Below are positions 1 through 6,560 of a stretch of DNA of 16,925 nt, in pieces; positions within the stretch are counted from its first letter, which is position 1; every line of letters begins with the position of its first letter. Source of the stretch: Alphaproteobacteria bacterium (GTDB taxonomy: Bacteria > Pseudomonadota > Alphaproteobacteria > UBA8366); NCBI GenBank assembly GCA_029861675.1, contig JAOTYV010000075.1, positions 1-16,925 on the forward strand. The letters run 5' to 3'. A program made the translations under genes and the position numbers. Under the pieces are notes generated by a model. It did not search any database. It was not told the DNA's origin and worked only from the letters and a program-made list of their open reading frames with translations.

Positions 1-1
1 G

Positions 2-31
2 CCCGGGCGTCTCCTCCCCGGGTGTCTCCTC
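2..31 (-). repeat. 15-bp tandem direct repeat with Shine-Dalgarno cores just after the ThDP gene
   Basis: Bases 2-16 (CCCGGGCGTCTCCTC) and 17-31 (CCCGGGTGTCTCCTC) are adjacent copies differing at one base. On the minus strand each copy carries a GAGGAGA core, and the first overlaps the TGA stop of the ThDP-enzyme gene. This could be the ribosome-binding region of a further minus-strand gene beginning beyond the left edge, duplicated by slippage. That next gene is not visible, so the function is inferred. Confidence 0.5.
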
Positions 32-1670
32 AATGTCCGGACGCTGCGGGCGCAGCGTTCGGGTTCCGTTGCACCACCGGTGCGGGGTGGCTTTCGATCG
101 CGACATTGATGCAGGTCGCGGTGCTGCTCGCGGCGGCCCGGTCGAGCGCCGAGGCAACTTCTTCCGGTCGGGTGACATTTTCGCCGTGGCATCCCAGCGC
201 GCTCGCCACCTGGTCGTAGCGGGTGGCGTTCAATTCGCAACTGTGCAGGCGTTGCGCACCGTAGTCGCGCAATTGGATCTGATACTCCGCATTCCACCGG
301 GCGTCGTTGCCCACCAGCAACGTGAAGCGCGACCCGCTGCGCGCCGCGGAATCGAATTCGCTGAGATGGAACCCGGCCGAGCCGTCGCCCATCAGCGCGA
401 TCACCGGCGCGTCGGGTTTCGCCAGCCCCGCCGCCACCGCAAACGGGATGGCGCTGCCGATGGCGCCGGCCGGGCCGTTGATGATCCGGTTCGGCGCGGA
501 CAGGCAGGCCTGCGCCCATTGGCCGAATTCGCCGCCGTCGACGATCAGGACCGAGTCCGGCGAGGCGTCGAGCCTGGCCTGCACGGCGCGGCACAACTCG
601 ACCGCGTGGACCGGGCCATCGGGGGCCGAGCTCAGGGTCGACCACTCGGGCGGCCGGTACGTCGTCGTCTCCTTCACGGTCTTGATCCAGTCCGCAAAGC
701 CGTCGGCCGGTTTATCGGCGAGTTCGGTCAGCCGTTCGGCGGCCGCAATCGCGCCTGCTTCCGCCGTGACGGCGAGGCGCCCGCCGAACACCGTGCGGCT
801 GCGGGCGATCATTTCGGCATCCGGATCGATATGGATGACCTTGCAGTCCTCGTGCAGCACGCCGCCGAACTGAAAACTGAAATCGATAATCTTGCCGAGC
901 GACAGGACGGCGTCCGCCTGCGCCATCGCTTCCGCAAACGCACCGAGACACGGGTCATTGGTGCCGCGCGGGCTTTCGGTGCACACCACCGGGATGCCGG
1001 TTGCCTGTTCGAGCCGGTCGGCTATCGCCGCGTTCCGGGTCAGGATGGGGCCAGCGATGATGAGCGGCCGTTGCGCGGCCGTCATCAGTCCGAGCGCATC
1101 CCGCGCGGTGCCTTCGTCGAGCGGCAGCGGCGGCGGCAGGAACGCGTCTTCGGCCAGATCGGGCGAGGCGTCGACGGTCGCGGCGAGAATGTCTTCCGGA
1201 ATCGCCACATGAACCGGCCCGGGCCGCCCGGACGCGGCGATTTGAAAGGCGCGGACGATCGACGGAGCAATCTCGGCGGCGTCCTTGATCGTCCAGGAAG
1301 CCTTGGTGAGATGCTCGGCCATTTCCGCTTGGGGCATTTCCTGAAAGCCGCCCATGCCGATGCGCGTGGTCGGCGCATGACCGCTCAACAAGACGATCGG
1401 GCTTTCCGACATCTGGGCCGTATACAGCGCGGACAACGCGTTGACGAATCCCGGCCCAGCCGGGACCAGCGCCACGCCGACCGTATCGGTGAGCCGGGCC
1501 CAGGCATCCGCCATGTGCACGGCCGCAGCTTCCTGGCGGATGTGGACCGGCTTGATGTCCTCATCGAGAAACGCGTCGAACGCGATCATGATCTGGTTGC
1601 CCGACATGGCGAAAATCCGCTCCACACCGGCTTGGCTGAGGGTCTTGGCTAAGGCATCGGCGCCGCGCAT
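30..1670 (-). CDS. Thiamine-diphosphate-dependent enzyme, acetolactate synthase/decarboxylase superfamily
   Basis: The 546-residue protein has the three-domain layout of ThDP enzymes such as acetolactate synthase large subunit, benzoylformate decarboxylase and oxalyl-CoA decarboxylase. Visible marks are the cofactor-activating glutamate E47 in HIRQEAAA, an acetolactate-synthase-like GGFQE (about 107-111), a central domain (about 190-315), and the C-terminal ThDP/Mg motif GDGS (428-431) ending at GNDARW (N455). The ATG at 1670 is preferred over the upstream in-frame start at 1727 because AAGGAG (minus strand, 1686-1681) lies 10 bases before it and the homologous sequence begins there. It lies 117 bp downstream of a flavin hydroxyacid dehydrogenase on the same strand, which could supply a 2-oxoacid substrate (inference). 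No small regulatory subunit is visible, so a true biosynthetic acetolactate synthase is less likely than a decarboxylase or carboligase. The exact reaction is unknown. Confidence 0.93.
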   Translation of the reverse strand: MRGADALAKTLSQAGVERIFAMSGNQIMIAFDAFLDEDIKPVHIRQEAAAVHMADAWARLTDTVGVALVPAGPGFVNALSALYTAQMSESPIVLLSGHAPTTRIGMGGFQEMPQAEMAEHLTKASWTIKDAAEIAPSIVRAFQIAASGRPGPVHVAIPEDILAATVDASPDLAEDAFLPPPLPLDEGTARDALGLMTAAQRPLIIAGPILTRNAAIADRLEQATGIPVVCTESPRGTNDPCLGAFAEAMAQADAVLSLGKIIDFSFQFGGVLHEDCKVIHIDPDAEMIARSRTVFGGRLAVTAEAGAIAAAERLTELADKPADGFADWIKTVKETTTYRPPEWSTLSSAPDGPVHAVELCRAVQARLDASPDSVLIVDGGEFGQWAQACLSAPNRIINGPAGAIGSAIPFAVAAGLAKPDAPVIALMGDGSAGFHLSEFDSAARSGSRFTLLVGNDARWNAEYQIQLRDYGAQRLHSCELNATRYDQVASALGCHGENVTRPEEVASALDRAAASSTATCINVAIESHPAPVVQRNPNAAPAASGH

Positions 1671-1742
1671 TGGATTGGGTCTCCTTATATTTATTTCATT
1701 GCCGCAGCGGCCCCCGCCATGTGCCAAGGGGATTGCGATGTC

Positions 1743-1779
1743 GGTCTATCGTAGTGGAGGGACAATCGGAGGTCTATCG
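1743..1779. repeat. Pair of 9-bp direct repeats between the two minus-strand genes
   Basis: GGTCTATCG occurs at 1743-1751 and 1771-1779, 28 bp apart, in the 117-bp gap between the hydroxyacid dehydrogenase and the ThDP-enzyme gene. A regulator operator is possible, but I know of no matching site. I see no convincing minus-strand promoter in this gap, so the second gene may be read through from the first. Confidence 0.3.
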
Positions 1780-1787
1780 GGCAGTGC

Positions 1788-3197
1788 TCAAAGTATCTTC
1801 CCCCGGTTCATGATGCCGCCCGGGTCGATGGCGTCCTTGATCGCGTGCATCAGCTTGATCTCCACCGGCGCTTTGTAGCGCGCCAGTTCGCCCTTCTTCA
1901 GCACGCCGACGCCGTGTTCGGCGCTGAAGCTGCCGTCGAGTCCGTCGGCGATGTCGTGGATGACCTTTTCGATGTGCTCGGTGCGGGCGAGGAAGCTTTC
2001 GCGGTCTTCCGATGGCGGCTGCGACAGGTTGAAGTGAATGTTGCCGTCGCCGAGATGGCCGAAGGGCACGATGCGGACGCCGGGGATTTCGCGGGCCGCC
2101 GCGGCGGTCGCCGCATCCAGAAATTCCGGCACGCGGGAGACCGGCACCGAGACGTCGTGCTTGATGCATCCGCCCGCGTGCTTCTGCGATTCAGGGATCG
2201 TTTCCCGCAGCCGCCAGAGCGCTTGCGCCTGCCGGCCGCTTGCCGCGATCACCGCGTCCAGCACTGCGCCGGACTCGAAGGCGTCGGCGAGCGCCGATTC
2301 CACGGTTTCCTGAAGACGGCCATCCTCGCGGCCCGAAGACAGTTCGACCAGGGCGTAGTGGTCGTGCGCCGCTTCGAACGGGTCGGCAACATCGGTGATG
2401 TGTTCGAGCACCATGTTGAGACAGCGCCGGTGGAAGTATTCGAATGTCGTGACGCCGTCGCTCGAGGCCGCGCGCAGCTGCGCCAGTATTTCCGTTGCCG
2501 CCTCCGGGTCCCGCACGGCCAGCAGCGCGGTGCAGGTCTCGCGCGGGACGGGGAAGAGCTTGCAGACCGCGGCGGTGATGATGCCGAGCGTGCCTTCCGC
2601 GCCGAGGAACAATTGCTTGAGGTCGTAGCCCGTGTTGTCCTTCCGCAAACGGCGCAGCCCGTGCAAGATTTCGCCGTCCGGCAGCACGACCTCCAATCCG
2701 AGCACAAGGTCGCGGGCATTGCCGTAGCGCACCACCGCCGTGCCGCCCGCGTTGGTCGCCAGATTGCCGCCGATCTGGCAGGTGCCTTCCGCCGCGAGGC
2801 TGAGCGGAAACAGCCGCCCGGCCTCCGCCGCGGCTTTTTGCACATCCGCCAGAATACAGCCCGCTTCGACCGTGATCGTGTAATTCAGGGGGTCGATGTC
2901 GCGAATGCGCTTCATCCGGCCCAACGACAGGACGATTTCTTCATTGTTGCGGCCGGGAATCGAGCCGCCGCAATACCCGGTATTGCCGCCCTGGGGCACG
3001 ATCCCGACGCCGGTCCCGGCGCAGATACGGACGATTTCCGCAACCGCCTCGGTGGAGTCCGGGCGCAGCACCAGCGGCGCGGTGCCGTGATACAGGTCGC
3101 GTTCGTCGGTCAGATACGCGGCCTTGTCCGCCTCGTCTTCGAGCCAGCCGCGCGGACCGGTCGCGTTTTTCAGTTGCTCGAGGATCGTTGGGTCCAT
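1788..3197 (-). CDS. FAD-linked 2-hydroxyacid dehydrogenase (GlcD / D-2-hydroxyglutarate dehydrogenase type)
   Basis: The 469-residue protein belongs to the vanillyl-alcohol-oxidase/PCMH flavoprotein fold, oxidising 2-hydroxyacids to 2-oxoacids and passing electrons to a carrier rather than NAD. The FAD-binding half has VPQGGNTGYCGG (68-78), GTCQIGGNLATNAGG (138-152) and FLGAEGTLGIIT (197-208). The FAD-oxidase C-terminal half has KHDVSVPVS (347-355), the metal-binding HLGDGNIHFN (381-390), SAEHGVG (425-431) and the family's closing NRGKIL. The ATG at 3197 is chosen because the upstream in-frame extension is low-complexity and unlike the family; its ribosome site is weak. Length and motifs fit D-2-hydroxyglutarate or D-lactate dehydrogenases, but a related hydroxyacid is equally possible. 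It is the first visible gene of a minus-strand unit with the ThDP enzyme, and an oxidise-then-decarboxylate pairing is the natural inference. Confidence 0.94.
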   Translation of the reverse strand: MDPTILEQLKNATGPRGWLEDEADKAAYLTDERDLYHGTAPLVLRPDSTEAVAEIVRICAGTGVGIVPQGGNTGYCGGSIPGRNNEEIVLSLGRMKRIRDIDPLNYTITVEAGCILADVQKAAAEAGRLFPLSLAAEGTCQIGGNLATNAGGTAVVRYGNARDLVLGLEVVLPDGEILHGLRRLRKDNTGYDLKQLFLGAEGTLGIITAAVCKLFPVPRETCTALLAVRDPEAATEILAQLRAASSDGVTTFEYFHRRCLNMVLEHITDVADPFEAAHDHYALVELSSGREDGRLQETVESALADAFESGAVLDAVIAASGRQAQALWRLRETIPESQKHAGGCIKHDVSVPVSRVPEFLDAATAAAAREIPGVRIVPFGHLGDGNIHFNLSQPPSEDRESFLARTEHIEKVIHDIADGLDGSFSAEHGVGVLKKGELARYKAPVEIKLMHAIKDAIDPGGIMNRGKIL

Positions 3198-3311
3198 GGG
3201 GGCGTCCAGGTCTGTTGCATTTACCGTGCGTCCGGCCGGTTCGGCTCGGGGCGGGCCGGATTTTAACGGGTATTGGCGCGGCTGCACCGATCAATTCTTG
3301 CCCGGGCGCGC

Positions 3312-3342
3312 TTGGTGAGTCGAATTTGGCGTCCCATATAAT
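3312..3342 (+). promoter_or_regulatory. Sigma70-type promoter candidate for the HtrA-like gene
   Basis: A perfect -10 hexamer TATAAT lies at 3337-3342, with a partial -35 TTGGTG at 3312-3317 and a long 19-bp spacer. Transcription would begin near 3349, giving a leader of about 124 nt. The -10 sits inside the inverted repeat GTCGAA (3319-3324) / TTCGAC (3345-3350), as expected for a repressor site. The weak -35 and long spacer lower the confidence. Confidence 0.45.
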
Positions 3343-3360
3343 GTTTCGACAGTAAGTCGA
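3319..3360. promoter_or_regulatory. Inverted repeats flanking the -10 element (possible operator)
   Basis: GTCGAA (3319-3324) and TTCGAC (3345-3350) are perfect inverted 6-mers bracketing the TATAAT box. TCGAC (3346-3350) and GTCGA (3356-3360) form a second inverted pair spaced by 5 bp. Three related half-sites over a core promoter suggest operator DNA. No regulator gene is in the window, and no named family is assigned. Confidence 0.35.
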
Positions 3361-3472
3361 GGGCGCGATTCCTGTTGCGATAGGATAGTATGTTGTATCA
3401 GTCTTGGAAGTCGGTGCCGCCCGGCGCCCCAAGGTTGCCAGAACCGAATATAGTTAGGCAGAGTTTTCCGTC

Positions 3473-4450
3473 ATGTCGGACCCCGAAGATATTCGAATAG
3501 ATCCCGCGCTGCGGCCGAAGCCCGCCGATGTAAGCTACGACCTCGATCGTGCGCTGAGTTCGGTGGTCGCGCTGCGATCGCGTATTGCCGATGATGCGAT
3601 GACCGCCAACACGCTGGGGACGGAACGGGCCGGCCACGGCGTGGTGATCGGCGACAAGGGGCTGGTTCTGACCGTCGGCTATCTGGTGACCGAGGCCGAA
3701 TCGATCTGGATGCTGGACAGCACCGGCAACGCCACACCCGGCCATGTCATGGGCTACGACCAGGAAACCGGGTTCGGCTTGGTGCAGGCGCTGGGTTCTT
3801 TCAACTTGCCGGCACTCGAATTCGGCGATTCATCCGATCTTGCGGTCGGGGATCCGGTTATCGTGGCCGGGCATGGCGGCCGGCAGAACGCGATCAAGGC
3901 GCGGATTGTGTCGAAACGCGAATTCGCCGGATATTGGGAATACGTCCTCGACGAAGGCATCTTCACGGCGCCGCCGCACCCGTTCTGGGGCGGCGCGGCG
4001 ATGATCGACTCTTCGGGGAAGCTGTGCGGCATCGGCTCGCTGTTCGTTCAGCAGGCGGTTCCGTCGGAAGATCGTAACGATGGCAATCTGATCGTGCCGA
4101 TCAATCTGTTGACGCCGATCCTGGATGATTTGCTGCAGTACGGCAGGCGCCAAAAGCCGGCCCGTCCCTGGCTCGGCATGATCACCACCGAAGTGAATGA
4201 CGCGCTGGTTGTCGCGGGGCTGGTCGATGGCGGTCCGGCGGAGGATGCCGGCGTGAACATCGGCGATATCGTGCTCGGCGTGGACGGCGAGGCGGTTGTC
4301 GATCTTGCCACGCTGTTTCGCCGGATCTGGGCGGTCGGCGCCGCGGGAACGGAGATACCGCTGCATTTTCAGCGTGGCGGCGATCAAATCCAGATCAATG
4401 TCCAGTCGGTGAGCCGGCAGGACCTGCTGAAATCGCCGCAGCTTCACTAG
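3473..4450 (+). CDS. HtrA/DegP-like PDZ protein lacking the catalytic triad (predicted pseudoprotease)
   Basis: The 325-residue protein has a trypsin-like S1C core (about 25-215) and a C-terminal PDZ domain (about 230-312; WLGMITTEV and GGPAEDAGVNIGDIVLGVDGE). Aligning by eye to DegP landmarks (GHGVVIGDKGLVLT, SSDLAVGDPVIVAGHGG, RIVSKREF, GKLCGIGSLFV) shows Tyr70 where the catalytic His of the TNNHVV motif belongs, Gly100 where Asp belongs (DQETGFGLV), and Trp172 where the GNSGG serine belongs (FWGGA). Cleavage by the classical mechanism is therefore not expected; peptide binding or scaffolding is inferred. No signal peptide or membrane segment is seen, so a cytoplasmic location is likely, unlike DegP. 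The start has a modest GGCAGAG ribosome site 9 bases upstream. The reading frame is intact and the fold landmarks are well preserved, which argues against recent decay. Confidence 0.9.
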   Translation: MSDPEDIRIDPALRPKPADVSYDLDRALSSVVALRSRIADDAMTANTLGTERAGHGVVIGDKGLVLTVGYLVTEAESIWMLDSTGNATPGHVMGYDQETGFGLVQALGSFNLPALEFGDSSDLAVGDPVIVAGHGGRQNAIKARIVSKREFAGYWEYVLDEGIFTAPPHPFWGGAAMIDSSGKLCGIGSLFVQQAVPSEDRNDGNLIVPINLLTPILDDLLQYGRRQKPARPWLGMITTEVNDALVVAGLVDGGPAEDAGVNIGDIVLGVDGEAVVDLATLFRRIWAVGAAGTEIPLHFQRGGDQIQINVQSVSRQDLLKSPQLH

Positions 4451-4465
4451 GTAGTTTTCCGGTCA

Positions 4466-4493
4466 TTGACAGGGTGAGACTGCGGCCAATAAT
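4466..4493 (+). promoter_or_regulatory. Strong sigma70-type promoter for the dioxygenase operon
   Basis: A consensus -35 TTGACA (4466-4471) is followed after 16 bp by AATAAT (4488-4493), which matches the TATAAT box at five of six positions. Transcription would begin near 4500, about 57 nt before the dioxygenase ATG at 4557. It lies in the 106-bp gap after the HtrA-like gene, so the operon can be expressed independently of that gene. Confidence 0.65.
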
Positions 4494-4556
4494 GGCGTAG
4501 TATGTGCCGGCCGACCTGATTTGGGCCCAACAACCGCCGATTTGGGAGTGGACGCC

Positions 4557-5558
4557 ATGACCGCCGATCAAAACCCGATGATCGAAGACGCCAGCGCCTG
4601 GAAAGGCGCGGATTTTACGCAAGCGCGCAGTTGGGTGCATCACCTCACGCCAGCCATGGTTGCCGAGGTAGAGAGCGCCATGCTGGCGGTAAAGGCCAAG
4701 GGCACGCCGTTTCGCGAGATCACCCGGGAGGATTTCCCGCTCGATGAGACCGCGGCGCTGCTGGCCAAGGCCTACCGTGACCTGAACGAAGGGCAGGGCT
4801 TCACCGTGGTCGCCGGTTTCCCGGTAGCGCGTTACGATTATGACGACAATCTGCTCGCCTATAGCGGGATGGCGTCGTATTTCGGCAAAATCTCGGTGCA
4901 GAATTACGAGGGCGATTTCGCGGTCGACGTGATCGACAAGGGCGTTCCATACGATCATCAATCGCGCGGCTACAGCAGCAACAAGCTGCTGCCGTTCCAT
5001 ACCGACGGGGCGGACTACGCGGGGCTGCTGTGCCTCGAGACCGCCGCCAGTGGCGGACTCAGCCTGATCACCAGCGCACCCGAGGTCTACAACGAAATTC
5101 TCCGGACCAAGCCCGAATACATGGAGACGCTGCGGCGCGGTTTCTATCACCATCGGCGCGGGCAGCATGACGCGGGCGAACCGCCGCTCTCGCCCGAGGC
5201 GATCCCGGTTTTCGACTTCCACAACGATCTGCTGCATTGCTGTTACAACCGCAACCCCATCGTCTGGGCCGAGAAGGAAGGGGTGACCCTGAGCGAGCAT
5301 GAGATCGCGGTGCTGGATTATTTCGATTCGATCACGGCGCGCGCCGATATGCAGCTCTCGATGGATTTGCAGAAGGGCGACATGCAGTTCATCAACAACT
5401 ACGTCATTCTGCATTCCCGGACCGAATATCAGGATGATGCGGATCACCGGCGGCATCTCGTGCGGTTGTGGCTCGACGATCCCGATGGGCAGCGCAACGG
5501 CATGAGCCTGCTCGACCTCTATGTCCCGAAAGCCTCCCGGTTTCAGAAGGCGTCGTGA
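4557..5558 (+). CDS. TauD/TfdA-family Fe(II)/2-oxoglutarate-dependent dioxygenase
   Basis: The 333-residue protein shows the double-stranded beta-helix metal site of the family. His148 and Asp150 lie in PFHTDGADY, the distal His286 in NNYVILHSRTEYQD, and the 2-oxoglutarate-binding arginine is likely Arg303 in RRHLVRLWL. Such enzymes couple 2-oxoglutarate decarboxylation to hydroxylation or oxidative cleavage of a small substrate. The GDMQFINNY..LHSRT..D pattern is shared with TfdA and gamma-butyrobetaine-hydroxylase-like members, but the substrate cannot be read. The ATG at 4557 is preferred over a TTG at 4521 because GGAG lies 9 bases upstream. It is the first gene after a strong promoter and 48 bp ahead of the cyclodeaminase-family gene, so it probably opens the five-gene operon. 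Confidence 0.94.
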   Translation: MTADQNPMIEDASAWKGADFTQARSWVHHLTPAMVAEVESAMLAVKAKGTPFREITREDFPLDETAALLAKAYRDLNEGQGFTVVAGFPVARYDYDDNLLAYSGMASYFGKISVQNYEGDFAVDVIDKGVPYDHQSRGYSSNKLLPFHTDGADYAGLLCLETAASGGLSLITSAPEVYNEILRTKPEYMETLRRGFYHHRRGQHDAGEPPLSPEAIPVFDFHNDLLHCCYNRNPIVWAEKEGVTLSEHEIAVLDYFDSITARADMQLSMDLQKGDMQFINNYVILHSRTEYQDDADHRRHLVRLWLDDPDGQRNGMSLLDLYVPKASRFQKAS

Positions 5559-5606
5559 GGGCGGGGGCTGTTTCGTGCGGTCCCCTTGGCTCCCGCGAGT
5601 ACCTTG

Positions 5607-6560
5607 ATGTTGCAAACCAATGAAGCGGAAACGCGCCGCGCGCTGCCGTGGAAGGATTTGATCGACGCGATCCGCGACGGCTTCCGTGCCGACTGGTCGA
5701 TGCCGGTCAAGCATCAGCATTTCGTGGCCGTGCCGGGGGAGCCGGATGCAAAGCTCATGATGATGCCGGCCTGGGCGGAGGGCGAGCACATCGCCGTCAA
5801 GGTCGTGAACCTGGTTCCGGGCAACAGCGCGCGCGGGCTGCCTGCCGTGAATGCAATGGTGATGTTGATGGACGGCCGGACCGGCGAATGCCTCGCGCTG
5901 ATCGATGGCGGCGAGGTGACGGCGCGCCGCACGGCGGCGACCTCCGCGCTCGCCGCCGGCTATCTGGCGCGGAAGGATAGCCGGCACCTGGTCGTGGTCG
6001 GCACCGGCCGGGTCGCCGGCGATAATCTGGTCGAGGCGCATGCGGTGCTTCGGCCGATCGACCGGATCACCGTTTGGGGCCGCGACGTGAAGAAAGCGGC
6101 GGCCGTGGCCGCGCGGGTGTCGGCCGGCGGGATCGCCGCATCGGCGACCGAGGATCTGGCGACCGCGGTGGCGGACGCCGATATCGTCACCTGCGCAACC
6201 CTGTCGCAGACTCCGCTGATCCAGGGAGAATGGCTGAAGCCCGGCGCCCATGTGGATCTGGTTGGCGCCTATTCGCCGACCAGCCGCGAGGCGGATGACG
6301 AAACGATCCGCCGCGCCACGGTGTTCGTCGACACCCGCGCGGGCGCGCTGCATGCGACCGGCGATATTGCCGAGCCGATAAAAACCGGGGTGCTCAAGGA
6401 AGAAGACGTGGCGGCCGATCTGTTCGACCTGACGCGCGGCGATCATGCAGGCCGGCGCGACGCGGAAGAAATCACGCTCTTCAAATCGGTCGGCGCGGCG
6501 ATCGAGGATCTCGCGGCGGCCCGGTTGGTTTATGCCCGCTGTGCGGGCGAGGTGGAATGA
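5607..6560 (+). CDS. Ornithine cyclodeaminase / mu-crystallin family NAD(P)-dependent enzyme
   Basis: The 317-residue protein belongs to the family that includes ornithine cyclodeaminase, 1-pyrroline-2-carboxylate reductase, alanine dehydrogenase (archaeal type) and SbnB. Conserved features are Lys65 in VKVVN, the arginine of GGEVTARRTAATSA (about 102-114), a dinucleotide motif starting GTGRVA (132-137), an active-site aspartate in SREADDE (Asp230), and the family tail LFKSVGAAIEDLAAA (291-305). The dinucleotide loop reads GTGRVA rather than the commoner GAGVQA. The ATG at 5607 is chosen; a TTG at 5586 would add seven residues, and neither has a strong ribosome site. Its stop overlaps the transporter start as ATGA, implying translational coupling. 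The family interconverts amino acids, imines and ketoacids, and the specific reaction here is unknown. Confidence 0.93.
   Translation: MLQTNEAETRRALPWKDLIDAIRDGFRADWSMPVKHQHFVAVPGEPDAKLMMMPAWAEGEHIAVKVVNLVPGNSARGLPAVNAMVMLMDGRTGECLALIDGGEVTARRTAATSALAAGYLARKDSRHLVVVGTGRVAGDNLVEAHAVLRPIDRITVWGRDVKKAAAVAARVSAGGIAASATEDLATAVADADIVTCATLSQTPLIQGEWLKPGAHVDLVGAYSPTSREADDETIRRATVFVDTRAGALHATGDIAEPIKTGVLKEEDVAADLFDLTRGDHAGRRDAEEITLFKSVGAAIEDLAAARLVYARCAGEVE

Larger units (their letters stand above)
3198..3472. other. Divergent intergenic region between hydroxyacid dehydrogenase and HtrA-like gene
   Basis: This 275-bp gap separates divergent genes and must hold start signals for both. It contains a plus-strand promoter candidate with a perfect TATAAT (3337-3342). 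It also has inverted repeats around that promoter and a leader hairpin (GGTGCC 3413-3418, loop GCCC, GGCGCC 3423-3428). For the minus-strand gene only a weak candidate is visible, TAAAAT (complement of 3260-3265) without a good -35. I find no convincing small gene here. Confidence 0.6.

Noticed and set aside
33..1652. Plus-strand 539-codon frame opposite the ThDP-enzyme gene
   Set aside because: The Arg-rich composition lacks any domain, while the opposite strand carries a complete ThDP enzyme with its motifs in place.
30..1670. Naming the ThDP enzyme ilvB (acetolactate synthase)
   Set aside because: No regulatory subunit or branched-chain gene is nearby, and many decarboxylases and ligases share the same motifs.
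1845..3266. Plus-strand 473-codon frame opposite the hydroxyacid dehydrogenase
   Set aside because: This is a shadow frame with no motif or ribosome site. The minus-strand flavoprotein is complete and canonical.
3390..3500. Possible 36-codon upstream frame overlapping the start of the HtrA-like gene
   Set aside because: Its ribosome site is poorly spaced, the peptide has no recognisable feature or attenuator-like codon run, and chance frames of this length are common.
3473..4450. Calling the HtrA-like protein an active serine protease
   Set aside because: The His, Asp and Ser positions are Tyr, Gly and Trp by motif alignment, so an active-protease call is not supported.
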